54,037 nt of DNA from positions 1-54,037 of the forward strand of contig JAFIFB010000042.1 in NCBI GenBank assembly GCA_020832285.1. Direction: 5' to 3'. The notes under the pieces are model-generated. The model was not told the DNA's origin. It saw nothing but the letters and a program-made list of their open reading frames with translations, and did not search any database. The DNA is from Balneolaceae bacterium (GTDB lineage: Bacteria > Bacteroidota > Rhodothermia > Balneolales > Balneolaceae). The number at the start of each line of letters is the position of its first letter. Position 1 is the stretch's first letter. Positions 44,468 to 52,681 of this stretch are shown here, piece by piece. The position numbers and the translations under genes were made by a program.

Positions 44468-46459
44468 TTAATAGCCAATTAAAAAATCCAGCTTTTCTCT
44501 CAGCCGGTAATTGGCAAGGTAGCCCTCTTCCAGTTTTTTATTGAAGGGAATGGGAGTATGAATGGAGGAGCAACGAATGACCGGGGCATCGAGGTACTCA
44601 AAAGCATGTTCGAAAATTCCTGCGGCGATTTCGCTCATGGGTCCAAGTACTTCGGAGGGTTCTTCAAGGAGCAGCACTTTGCCCGTTTTTTGAACGGTTT
44701 GAAGGATGGAGTTCCAGTCAATGGGCGCCAGTGACCGCAGGTCTAAAATTTCGATTTCAACGTCTTTATCAGCATATTCTCCGGCAATTTCCAGTGCCCA
44801 GTGTACACCCAAACCGTATGTAATAACTGAAACTGATTTCCCTTCACGAACGACTGATGCCGATTCGAGATCTATCCATTTACACCGGTTTTCAGTTACT
44901 GCTCTGATACTGCGATACAATTTTTTGTGTTCAAAAAAGAGCACAGGATTGGGATCAAATAGAGCGGTGTATAGCATGTTTTGAGCATCTTCAACTGTTG
45001 AGGGAACCAGAATTCGCAATCCCGGAAACTGCATGAACCAGCTTTCGGGTGATTGTGAATGAAAAGGTCCTGCACCTATTCCCGCACCGTGAGGGGCCCG
45101 GATGGTAATATTAAGTTCTTCAGGCATCCAGCGGTAACGTCCTTTAGACAGATTATTTACGATCTGATTGAACCCGCAGGAGATAAAATCGGCAAACTGC
45201 ATTTCCACTACCGGTCTGAACCCTTCCATTGAAAGCCCGATTGCGGCTCCGATGGCACCCGATTCGATAATGGGGGTATTTCGGATCCGCTCTTTTCCGA
45301 ACATTTCCACAAAACCTTCTGAGATTTTAAAAACACCTCCATATTCTGCCACATCCTGGCCCATCAGCAGAAAGTTTTGCTCTTCCTCAAATGCCTGGCG
45401 ATGGGCAAGTTGTATTGCATCCACAAAACGCTTTTCAGATGAGGAGTGTTTCTCTCCATTGGCTTTAGGGTTTGGCTGGGGCCGGAGTCCGGCTCTCTCC
45501 CGTTCGGTTTTTTCATCAAATACAGGTTCAGATGCATTCAGAGCTCGGTTCAGGTCTGGTTCAAAGGTTTTTTTCAGATCTTTGGCAATGTTATCGAATT
45601 CAGATTCGTCCGACAAAATTCCTTCAGCCAGAATCCACTGTTCAAACCAGTGTATCGGATCTTTCGGTTTCCATATTTCAAACTCTTCATCCGGAACATA
45701 GAATGTACCTGACGCCTCTTCGTGCCCTCTCATTCGAAATGTTTTGGCTTCAATCAGCACCGGCTGCTCTTGAAGTGCCAGTGCCCGGGCTTCTGTAACG
45801 GCCTTTTCAACAGCAAAATAGTCGTTGCCATCTATGAGCATTCCTTTCAGTCCGTAACCGGAGGCCCGATCAGCAAGATTTTCGCAGGCGTATTGTTCAG
45901 ATACCGGAGTGGAGAGACCATATCCATTATTTTCAATGATAAAGATGACCGGTAATTTCCACACTCCGGCAAGGTTCAGAGCTTCATGGAAATCGCCCTC
46001 GCTGGTAGCGCCATCCCCGCAAAAACTGATAACCACCTGTTTAGTTCCGCGTAGTTTTTGAGCCAGTGCAATACCATCAGCTACCGGCATGGTAGCAGCT
46101 AAGTGAGAGATCATACCGAAAATACGATACTCCGGCAGACCAAAATGAAAGGAGCGGTCGCGACCGCCTGTGAAACTATCTGCCCGTCCAAATAGTTGAC
46201 AAAACAGTTGATAAAGGGGAACTTCCCTCGTTGTGAAGATACCCAGGTTACGGTGCATGGGCAGAATGTAATCGTTAAATTCGAGGCTGAGTGATGTACC
46301 AACAGCAATTGCCTCCTGGCCGATTCCAGAAAACCATTTACTGATTTTATTTTGTCGCAGTAATGAGAGCATTTTTTCTTCAATTAGCCGGGGAAGCAAC
46401 AGATGCCTGTAAATTTTAAGTGCTTCTGAAGGAGAAATTTTTTTTGCAGGGACTATCAT
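44468..46459 (-). CDS. Fused E1 alpha/beta subunits of a branched-chain or pyruvate-type 2-oxoacid dehydrogenase
   Basis: 663 residues from ATG 46459; a longer frame opens at 46516. The alpha half (about 1-330) has the thiamine pyrophosphate motif GDGATSEGDF with NNGYG at its end. The beta half (about 345-663) has DVAEYGGVFKISEG and RAPHGAGIGAGPFHSQSPE. Fusion in one chain is usual in Bacteroidota. Catalyses oxidative decarboxylation of a 2-oxoacid, most likely branched-chain, together with E2 and E3, whose genes are not in the window. Confidence 0.9.
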   Translation of the reverse strand: MIVPAKKISPSEALKIYRHLLLPRLIEEKMLSLLRQNKISKWFSGIGQEAIAVGTSLSLEFNDYILPMHRNLGIFTTREVPLYQLFCQLFGRADSFTGGRDRSFHFGLPEYRIFGMISHLAATMPVADGIALAQKLRGTKQVVISFCGDGATSEGDFHEALNLAGVWKLPVIFIIENNGYGLSTPVSEQYACENLADRASGYGLKGMLIDGNDYFAVEKAVTEARALALQEQPVLIEAKTFRMRGHEEASGTFYVPDEEFEIWKPKDPIHWFEQWILAEGILSDESEFDNIAKDLKKTFEPDLNRALNASEPVFDEKTERERAGLRPQPNPKANGEKHSSSEKRFVDAIQLAHRQAFEEEQNFLLMGQDVAEYGGVFKISEGFVEMFGKERIRNTPIIESGAIGAAIGLSMEGFRPVVEMQFADFISCGFNQIVNNLSKGRYRWMPEELNITIRAPHGAGIGAGPFHSQSPESWFMQFPGLRILVPSTVEDAQNMLYTALFDPNPVLFFEHKKLYRSIRAVTENRCKWIDLESASVVREGKSVSVITYGLGVHWALEIAGEYADKDVEIEILDLRSLAPIDWNSILQTVQKTGKVLLLEEPSEVLGPMSEIAAGIFEHAFEYLDAPVIRCSSIHTPIPFNKKLEEGYLANYRLREKLDFLIGY

Positions 46460-46624
46460 TAATTGTTTTTTTTCTGTGTAATTTATTTGTCTTTTAAAAA
46501 AATGATCTGTAATCATCCGCTAATTAACTTTAAATGTATGGACAAGATAAAAAGGAAATTTATCAATCATCATCTAACTAAAACGTAGCTATTTTTATTA
46601 AGATTTAATTGAGGGTTAAGTGAA

Positions 46625-47026
46625 ATGGAAGCACTCGGCAGACAAATACTCGTAGAATATTACGATTGTGAACAGTCAAAAATAAATGATGTCAGTTATA
46701 TTGAAACCTCGCTTATTCAGGCAGCAAAAGCATCAAGGGCCACACTCATTTCCCATAATTTTCACAAGTTCAGTCCATACGGTGTGAGTGGTGTTGTGGT
46801 GATTGCAGAGTCTCATATTGCTATTCATACCTGGCCGGAATACAATTATGCCGCTGTGGATATTTTTACATGCGGAGATACAATTGATCCCTGGATTATT
46901 CAAGAATACCTGAAGAATAATTTCGGTTCGAAAAATGTATCAAGTATGGAGATGAAACGCGGAATGTTTAAAGTACCTCAAGGCCAGAAGCTTCTGTTTA
47001 AACCCAGCCCGGAAACAAAAAATTAG
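46625..47026 (+). CDS. speD: S-adenosylmethionine decarboxylase proenzyme
   Basis: 133 residues, the short bacterial class 1B (SpeH-like) form. ESHIAIHTWPE holds the self-cleavage site between E62 and S63, numbering as in the T. maritima enzyme, and creates the pyruvoyl group. HTWPE and CGDTIDP are family blocks. The product, decarboxylated AdoMet, donates aminopropyl groups in spermidine formation. GAGGG lies 9 bases before the start. The arginine decarboxylase gene downstream makes the matching agmatine, but no aminopropyltransferase is in the window. Confidence 0.95.
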   Translation: MEALGRQILVEYYDCEQSKINDVSYIETSLIQAAKASRATLISHNFHKFSPYGVSGVVVIAESHIAIHTWPEYNYAAVDIFTCGDTIDPWIIQEYLKNNFGSKNVSSMEMKRGMFKVPQGQKLLFKPSPETKN

Positions 47027-47124
47027 TTGTTAACTATTTCTCTTTCCGGAAAATGATAAATCATTCATCAATCATCATTCATACCGGTTTACCATCTCTG
47101 ATCAGATTGAATTAAATTGATTGC

Positions 47125-47231
47125 AGATTTCTGCACTAAAATCGCCTGCTCAACGTCCGACAGGACGTTTCCGCTGCCATTTTATCTTCGCCTTGCTGGG
47201 AAAAAATCTCTTGATGAGAAATCCGGGCTAA
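47125..47231. repeat. Long-hairpin repeat, copy 1
   Basis: Pairs AGATTT (47125-47130) with AAATCT (47204-47209), TAAAAT (47137-47142) with ATTTTA (47179-47184), and AACGTCC (47152-47158) with GGACGTT (47163-47169), GACA loop. Its sequence aligns with copy 2, including CTGCTCAACGT, TTCCGC and CGCCTTGC. Confidence 0.65.
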
Positions 47232-47271
47232 CCGCCTTAATCAAAATTTTATAATCTCAAAAAAGCCTTAC

Positions 47272-47499
47272 ACCTGCATTATTCACAAAAAATAAATGAT
47301 TGGTTTTATTGCTATGTATATGAGTAACTTATATCAGACAAAGATTAAAATTTTATTCAACGTATTGTTACGTACTGCGAAATTTGCCTGTGGGCTGCGT
47401 TGTCTAAGAAATGGCTTGCTCAACGTACACATGTACGATTCCGCCACCATTTCTGAGACGCCTTGCCCCCAACCAAATTTCTTGGTGAATAATGCAGGT
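47272..47499. repeat. Element with perfect 15-bp terminal inverted repeats, contains hairpin copy 2
   Basis: ACCTGCATTATTCAC (47272-47286) is the perfect reverse complement of 47485-47499. Inside, GAAATTTG (47379-47386) pairs with CAAATTTC (47474-47481), GTCT(A)AGAAATGG (47402-47414) with CCATTTCT(G)AGAC (47447-47459), and CGTAC (47424-47428) with GTACG (47433-47437). The right end stops 8 bases before the ATG of the arginine decarboxylase gene, so it contributes to its leader. No target-site duplication was found. Confidence 0.65.
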
Positions 47500-47507
47500 A
47501 CAAGATT

Positions 47508-47984
47508 ATGATGACGAAAACTCCGAATATTTACTGCCTGGTGAAAGGTGCCGCTGAGGGCCGTACCCGGCTTAATGCATTTGACAAGGCACTGCTGCAA
47601 GCAGGTGTGGGTGATACCAACCTGATGCGAATGAGCAGTATTTTGCCACCGGCAGCCGAGCAGGTCTCTGTCAATGATATTGTTCTCCCGAAAGGCGCAC
47701 TGATTCCACTTGCGTATGCAGCAATTGACGGTACCACACCAGGTCGTGTTATTTCCGCAGCAATAGCTGTTGGAATTCCGCAGGATGAAAGAGAACCGGG
47801 TGTAATTATGGAGTTTGAAGACCATGCACATCTGGATACAGTGGAAGAAATTGTACGACAAATGGTAGTCGATGGTTTTGAGTACCGGAATCGGAAATTA
47901 AAAGAGATTAAGTCGATCGGGGTTGAACACCGAGTGAAGCAGACTGCTTCAGTTTTTGCTGCGGCTGTTTTGTGGTATAAGTAG
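47508..47984 (+). CDS. Pyruvoyl-dependent arginine decarboxylase
   Basis: 158 residues. RMSSILPP contains the self-cleavage site between S43 and S44 that yields the pyruvoyl cofactor, as in the M. jannaschii PvlArgDC. KGALIPLAYA and the acidic MEFEDHAH are family blocks. It converts arginine to agmatine, the first step of an arginine-based polyamine route. The start is one of two tandem ATG codons (47508 or 47511). Its upstream leader is largely the repeat element. Confidence 0.95.
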   Translation: MMTKTPNIYCLVKGAAEGRTRLNAFDKALLQAGVGDTNLMRMSSILPPAAEQVSVNDIVLPKGALIPLAYAAIDGTTPGRVISAAIAVGIPQDEREPGVIMEFEDHAHLDTVEEIVRQMVVDGFEYRNRKLKEIKSIGVEHRVKQTASVFAAAVLWYK

Positions 47985-48232
47985 TATTGAGCAGCATGTA
48001 TTGAGCAGTACTTTTTTGTGCTCTTAAATCAGGGATTTCGAAAATGCTGAACTACCGTCATGTCGAGCAACTTATTTTGCCGAAAAAGCCGTCACCTGTG
48101 TTTATTGAAAGGCTCGTTTCGCGATCTTACTCAAATCTGTCCCCTCTAAAGTGGCTGTGAGAAAATAGTTTTCCGAAAATAATGGACATAAATAATTTAA
48201 GTTTTTGTCAAATTCAGAGGCTACCAAGCCTT

Positions 48233-48294
48233 CGGACCCACCCCCTCCCCTATCACACCAAAATACGGTGTGACAAGTGACAAGGAGGGAGGTC
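48233..48294. repeat. Dispersed GGACCCA-hairpin repeat, copy 2
   Basis: GACC (48235-48238) pairs with GGTC (48291-48294), CCCTCC (48243-48248) with GGAGGG (48284-48289), and TCACACC (48253-48259) with GGTGTGA (48267-48273). Related at its left end to 13374-13419. Confidence 0.5.
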
Positions 48295-48610
48295 ATTAAA
48301 AAAGTTCATCGCCTTAAATAGTTTAAGTAGGAAGTAACTTGATTAGGTATATTTTCACAGCATCTGAAGAGGGGATTTTGGGATTTATTATTTCCACAAC
48401 AAAAGTGTTTTGATTGTATTCCAGATATTGGTGAACTACCTGTTTATTTAAAATCTCTAAAACTATTATTAATCATGCCAATTCAATATAACGAGTATTA
48501 TAATCTATTAATTTTTACTTGCTCTTCTTTTCTTAATGTTGTTATATAGCCTTTAAACGGCGTTTTCTCTCTCTCTTCTTTGCCGTTGTTTTCTCATTAT
48601 AGTTGTTTTA

Positions 48611-48685
48611 TTGTTACCCGTTTGTTACTTTACAATTGTAATAGGGTACTATTGCACTAACCGTACAAGTAACAAAATTTGTTAT
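48611..48685 (+). promoter_or_regulatory. Candidate operator/arm-site cluster of the integrase gene
   Basis: TTGTTAC occurs at 48611-48617 and again at 48622-48628, exactly 11 bp apart, about one helical turn. It occurs inverted (GTAACAA) at 48669-48675, and as TTGTTAT at 48679-48685 next to the integrase start. Between them TTACAATTGTAA (48630-48641) is a perfect 12-bp palindrome. Likely binding sites for the element's own integrase, excisionase or a repressor. Confidence 0.55.
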
Positions 48686-48686
48686 T

Positions 48687-49766
48687 ATGGGTATCAAAGT
48701 TCGAGAAAAAGAGTTAAAGGACGGGAGAAAATCCCTGTACCTGGATATTTACCACAATGGGAAACGGCGGTATGAATTCCTCAAAGACTTACCGAAGCTG
48801 ACCGGGAACAGGGCAAAGGATAAAGAGATCCGGCAGCTGGCAGAATCCATAAAGGCAAAGCGACAGTTAGAGATTGCCAATAATGCACATGGGTTTGTAC
48901 CTGCCTTCAAGCAGAAAGCTGATTTTGTGGACTATTTTCAAAAGGTGGTGGAATCGCACGAAACAGCAACAGAAGCCCAATACCGCAATGTTCTGCTGAA
49001 AGTTAAAGAGTACGCCGGGGATAATGTACAATTTGGGGCAATAGATGAAAAATGGGTGGAAGGCTTCAAAGAGTACTTACTTGGAAGTATCGCAAAGAGT
49101 ACTGCACGGGTTTATATCACTATGTTGAAAGCAGTGTTAAATAAGGCCGTAAAAGAGAGGGTTATAAACAGAAACCCTGCTGACAATGTGGATAACTTCA
49201 AGAAGCAGAAAGGCCATGTTCCATATTTAGAGAAAGCCGAATTAAAAAAACTCCAAGAAACTGAATTGGATAGATGGGATTTAAAAGATGCTTTTTTCTT
49301 TTCGTGTTATACCGGGCTTCGTTATTCAGACGTAAAGAAATTGAAATGGGATCAGATCCGAAATGACCGGATTCAGTTCCGGCAAAAGAAAACTGAAGGT
49401 GTCGAATACGTGCCCTTAAACAATCAGGCTAAAGAGATTCTGCAAAGAATGCCGAAAGACCGGCCAAACGTTTTCAAAATTGCTTCAAGTTCCGGCGTAA
49501 ATATGGCTTTAAAAGATTGGGCTAAAGACGCCGGGCTAAAACGCTGGGTTAAGATTATTGATAAAGATAGCGGTGATACTATACAAAAGGGGCTCCATTA
49601 CCATGTTTCACGCCATACCTTTGCTGTGCAGTTACTTAGCAATGGGGTTGACGTATTCACCCTTAAAGAGTTAATGGGTCATGACTCAATAGATTCTACA
49701 ATGGTTTATGCTGATATCGTAAACAAAACAAAAGAGGACGCAATTAATAAATTCCCGGAATTATGA
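48687..49766 (+). CDS. Tyrosine recombinase (integrase)
   Basis: 359 residues. A basic N-terminal arm-binding region (about 1-60), a SAM-like core-binding domain (about 75-170) and a catalytic domain. Catalytic residues: R212 in GLRYSD, H306 and R309 in HVSRH, H332 in MGHDS and Y341 in MVYADI. It integrates and excises the element whose genes follow. The stop overlaps the next start (ATGA). No tRNA target is visible. Confidence 0.95.
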   Translation: MGIKVREKELKDGRKSLYLDIYHNGKRRYEFLKDLPKLTGNRAKDKEIRQLAESIKAKRQLEIANNAHGFVPAFKQKADFVDYFQKVVESHETATEAQYRNVLLKVKEYAGDNVQFGAIDEKWVEGFKEYLLGSIAKSTARVYITMLKAVLNKAVKERVINRNPADNVDNFKKQKGHVPYLEKAELKKLQETELDRWDLKDAFFFSCYTGLRYSDVKKLKWDQIRNDRIQFRQKKTEGVEYVPLNNQAKEILQRMPKDRPNVFKIASSSGVNMALKDWAKDAGLKRWVKIIDKDSGDTIQKGLHYHVSRHTFAVQLLSNGVDVFTLKELMGHDSIDSTMVYADIVNKTKEDAINKFPEL

Positions 49767-50416
49767 AAAAGATAGAGAGACTTGAAAAGCGAATAAATGA
49801 ACTTGAAACTTTTATTAGGTTGATGAAATGGAACAATGACAACCATAATAAGGATGTGCGTATTTGGAGAAAAATTATACCTGATAACAAGGGGTTTGAA
49901 GAGAACTTTATTCAAAAATATTCAATAAAAGAATATCGAAAGCGTGGTTTTAGTGAAGAATATGACCAGTTGGATTTTAAAACAGCCGTTGAAAAGATGC
50001 AAAAGCTTGGTGATGGTTCAAAAAAGCTACATTTCTGGATGAATTTTCATAGAAAGCTAATTGATACAATAGGTTTAGATCAATATGCTCTGTCTGACTA
50101 TTGGGGTGAATTGATTTGGTTCATACGACAATCAATAGAATATTACCAAAACAAGATTATTGAAAGAATTTTAAAAGAAGGAAAGCATTTCGAAGGTAGT
50201 GGCAGGACACCTATATCTAAAAAAAATGTTATTAATTTGTGGAATAAGTTTTCAAAAATGCCTGAATATATTTGGACAGAGTTTGAAAACAAACGTTATG
50301 CGGGATGTCCTAAAAAAGAAGATATTTACGAACTTATTGCAGATGAGTTAGACATTCCAATGCAAGAAAACCGAACAAGAACTATCCAAAAGATTATTAC
50401 TGCCTACCTGAAATAA
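49763..50416 (+). CDS. Unknown protein coupled to the integrase gene
   Basis: 217 residues, AT-rich coding sequence unlike the genes to its left. The N-terminus (KKIERLEKRINELETF) should form a coiled coil. The middle is rich in aromatic residues (WMNFHRKLIDTI, YWGELIWFIRQ). The last 70 residues (SKKNVINLWNKF, EDIYELIADELDIP, RTIQKIITAYL) look like helices of a DNA-binding type. Start overlaps the integrase stop by 4 bases. Possibly a recombination accessory factor or cargo gene. No family recognised. Confidence 0.8.
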   Translation: MKKIERLEKRINELETFIRLMKWNNDNHNKDVRIWRKIIPDNKGFEENFIQKYSIKEYRKRGFSEEYDQLDFKTAVEKMQKLGDGSKKLHFWMNFHRKLIDTIGLDQYALSDYWGELIWFIRQSIEYYQNKIIERILKEGKHFEGSGRTPISKKNVINLWNKFSKMPEYIWTEFENKRYAGCPKKEDIYELIADELDIPMQENRTRTIQKIITAYLK

Positions 50417-50496
50417 AATCCCATAACATTCCTTCCGTTTATCAATTTTACTAAAAAGGGTATCTATCAGTAAATCAAAACAAAAAACTGATAGAT

Positions 50497-50730
50497 ATGG
50501 AAAATCAAGCTTATCAAAAACCCTTGAACATGGAAGAAGCGGCGGACTTCCTTGACATTAGTAAATCTCACCTATACAAATTAACAAGCCGCGGCGAAAT
50601 TCGACATTACAAACCGACCGGGAAACGAATCTATTTCTTTCCGAAAGATCTTATTGAATATCTCAAAAATGGTCGTGTGAAAACTGCCGAAGAGATTGAG
50701 GCCGAAGCCATTAAAACAGTAACCGCATAA
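50497..50730 (+). CDS. Excisionase-family helix-turn-helix protein
   Basis: 77 residues. MEEAADFLDISKSHLYKLTSRGEIRHYKPTGKRIYFF is the MerR-like winged helix of the DNA-binding domain used by excisionases (HTH_17). Likely controls excision and perhaps the integrase promoter. It is 80 bp after the unknown gene and has its own terminator-like hairpin behind it. Confidence 0.9.
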   Translation: MENQAYQKPLNMEEAADFLDISKSHLYKLTSRGEIRHYKPTGKRIYFFPKDLIEYLKNGRVKTAEEIEAEAIKTVTA

Positions 50731-50733
50731 AAA

Positions 50734-50758
50734 AGGCCGTGGCTGAATTCCACGACCT
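50734..50758 (+). terminator. Hairpin after the excisionase-like gene
   Basis: AGGCCGTGG (50734-50742) pairs with CCACGACCT (50750-50758) with one C-A mismatch and a 7-nt loop. No long T run follows, so it may slow rather than stop transcription. Confidence 0.5.
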
Positions 50759-50817
50759 ATAAAGAGAAAAGCTGTATTAAAAATACACTTTTTTCGATGC
50801 AATAAAAGAGAAAAGCA

Positions 50818-50985
50818 ATGACAGATCCAATCAGAGATGCCCGGAACTTAGCCCTGACGTTACGATCACTGAAAAGCGGTATGGACACCTATGTAATGGT
50901 ATTCAATGCTTTAAAAGGTGAATACGCACCCTTCCATGAATCAGAATTTTACAAGGCATTTTACAGGGGGCTGCATGAAAGTTGA
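50818..50985 (+). CDS. Small protein of 55 residues
   Basis: ATG at 50818 to TGA at 50985. Reads MTDPIRDARNLALTLRSLKS, then GMDTYVMVFNALKGEYAPFH and ESEFYKAFYRGLHES. The composition is protein-like and helical. The end overlaps the ATPase start by 11 bases, which supports coupled translation. Function unknown; small helper genes are common before replication ATPases on such elements. Confidence 0.6.
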   Translation: MTDPIRDARNLALTLRSLKSGMDTYVMVFNALKGEYAPFHESEFYKAFYRGLHES

Positions 50986-52681
50986 AATCCCGAAAGGAAC
51001 CAATTTCAATAATGTACCTGGAAAGCCTGCATCAACTTTGCAGAAAGTGCCGGATGACCATAAGCCGACCGAACCAGTCAAAGCGCCACCGGTATCTGAA
51101 ATTTTAATGCAGATCATTGAAGACCGGGCTTTCCTATTCAGAGACAAAACAGCGACTGCATACGCTTCAATTGATGGTGAGTGTTTACCAGTACGATCCA
51201 CGCGGTTCAAACGAAAAATTCAGCGATTGTATCATATCCGAAATAAAAAGGTTCCTCATACGCAGGCCATGCAGGACTCAATCGACCAGGCGGAAGGCAA
51301 AGCGTTGTTTGAGGGCGGGGAATATGAAGTAAGTGTACGTTCCGCTTTCATCAACAACAAAATTCTGATTGATCTTGGTGATGACAATAAAACTATTATT
51401 GAAGTATCAAAAGACGGCTGGAAATTTGGTACAGAAGAGAGAGTATTTTTTTACAGGCCAAGCGGACTAAACAAGTTACCGCGACCGGAACAATGCCAAG
51501 ATATTACATTATTGAGGCAATTCGTAAACGTGGCGACTGATGCAGATTTTCGATTATTCGTTGCTTACCTGCTGGCGGCTTTTCATCCCGGAATTGCTGC
51601 TGCAATATTAAATCTTCTTGGAGAACAAGGCAGCGCGAAAAGTACACAAACTAAAATGTTACGCTCCTTAATTGATCCGAATGCTGCACCGATCCGAACC
51701 GCACCACGGGATGAACGCGAATTGATTATTCAGGCTCAAAACTCCCGGATGTTGTGTTTCGATAATTTATCAGGAGTGAAAAGTTGGCTATCAGATGCAT
51801 TGTGTAGGATATGCACCGGGGGCGGGTTTTCTGCTCGTAAGCTCTATACCAATGATGAAGAAATGATCTTCCAAATCCGGCGACCTATTATCCTGAATGG
51901 AATAGATGACATTGCCACGCGCGGCGACTTGTTAGATAGAAGCATAGTTATAAACCTGCCTGCAATACCGCAAGAACAGCGCAAAGATGAAACCAAATTT
52001 TGGAATGATTTTGAAGCATTGAGGCCAAAAATAATTGGGGCGTTGCTGCACGGGCTTTCATACGGATTGAAATATCAGGATGAAATTAAGCATGACAAGT
52101 TGCCGAGAATGGCAGACTTTGCCCGTTTCATTGCGGGTTGTGAAAAAGCCTATAATTGGCCGGAAGGAACGCTTATTGCTGATTACAACAGGAACCGCGG
52201 CCAAGCTGTTGAAACCGGGCTGGACTCGGACATTTTAGCATCGGCCATACGTGCCATAATGAAAGACCTTTCAAAATGGACTGGAACAGCTACCGAACTA
52301 ATCGAAAAAATCGAAAAAGTTGCGGGTGATGTTGATGCCCGATACTTGCCAAGTACCCGGACTTTAAAAAGCAGGCTGACGAGACTTTCTCCGGCACTCC
52401 GACAAATTGGGATTACATGGGATCGAACACGAACCGAAAACGGAACGGAATACTTTATTAAAAACTCCGGAAATAATGTGCAAGTTGTGCAAGAACTGCA
52501 AGAAGGTATTAAAAACAATGGTTTAGAGGCTGGCACAACACTGGCAGAAATGAATGAACCTGCAAGTTCTGCAAGGAATGTGCAAGGCGCTAACTCATTG
52601 GCAGACAATGATTATTGCACAACTGGCAGAACTGGCAGAACTGAACAAGAACTTTTTAATAATGATACCGCGCCGTTTTGA
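50975..52681 (+). CDS. P-loop ATPase of the element (replication/helicase type)
   Basis: 568 residues from ATG 50975, which follows an AGGGGG by 4 bases; a frame open from 50918 is longer but its start lies inside the previous gene. Walker A LGEQGSAKST (about 214-223) and Walker B MLCFDNLSG are clear. IRRPIILNGIDDIATRGDLLDRSIVINLP is the arginine-finger-like sensor region seen in phage and plasmid DNA-unwinding ATPases. It probably drives replication or mobilisation with the primase-like protein that starts at its stop codon (TGATG). Confidence 0.85.
   Translation: MKVEIPKGTNFNNVPGKPASTLQKVPDDHKPTEPVKAPPVSEILMQIIEDRAFLFRDKTATAYASIDGECLPVRSTRFKRKIQRLYHIRNKKVPHTQAMQDSIDQAEGKALFEGGEYEVSVRSAFINNKILIDLGDDNKTIIEVSKDGWKFGTEERVFFYRPSGLNKLPRPEQCQDITLLRQFVNVATDADFRLFVAYLLAAFHPGIAAAILNLLGEQGSAKSTQTKMLRSLIDPNAAPIRTAPRDERELIIQAQNSRMLCFDNLSGVKSWLSDALCRICTGGGFSARKLYTNDEEMIFQIRRPIILNGIDDIATRGDLLDRSIVINLPAIPQEQRKDETKFWNDFEALRPKIIGALLHGLSYGLKYQDEIKHDKLPRMADFARFIAGCEKAYNWPEGTLIADYNRNRGQAVETGLDSDILASAIRAIMKDLSKWTGTATELIEKIEKVAGDVDARYLPSTRTLKSRLTRLSPALRQIGITWDRTRTENGTEYFIKNSGNNVQVVQELQEGIKNNGLEAGTTLAEMNEPASSARNVQGANSLADNDYCTTGRTGRTEQELFNNDTAPF

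Larger units (their letters stand above)
47027..47507. other. Gap between two decarboxylase genes, filled mostly by repeats
   Basis: 481 bp. Two members of one long-hairpin repeat family occupy 47125-47231 and 47272-47499. The remaining bases show no gene. Confidence 0.6.
47985..48686. other. Junction region between chromosome and integrative element
   Basis: 702 bp. No tRNA or tmRNA end was seen, so the attachment site is not identified. It holds the hairpin repeat at 48233-48294 and the regulatory cluster at 48611-48685. From about 48300 it becomes very AT-rich. No gene is supported. Confidence 0.45.

Noticed and set aside
47985-48686. tRNA or tmRNA gene serving as integration target
   Set aside because: No cloverleaf, T-loop motif or acceptor end was found, so the target site is left open.
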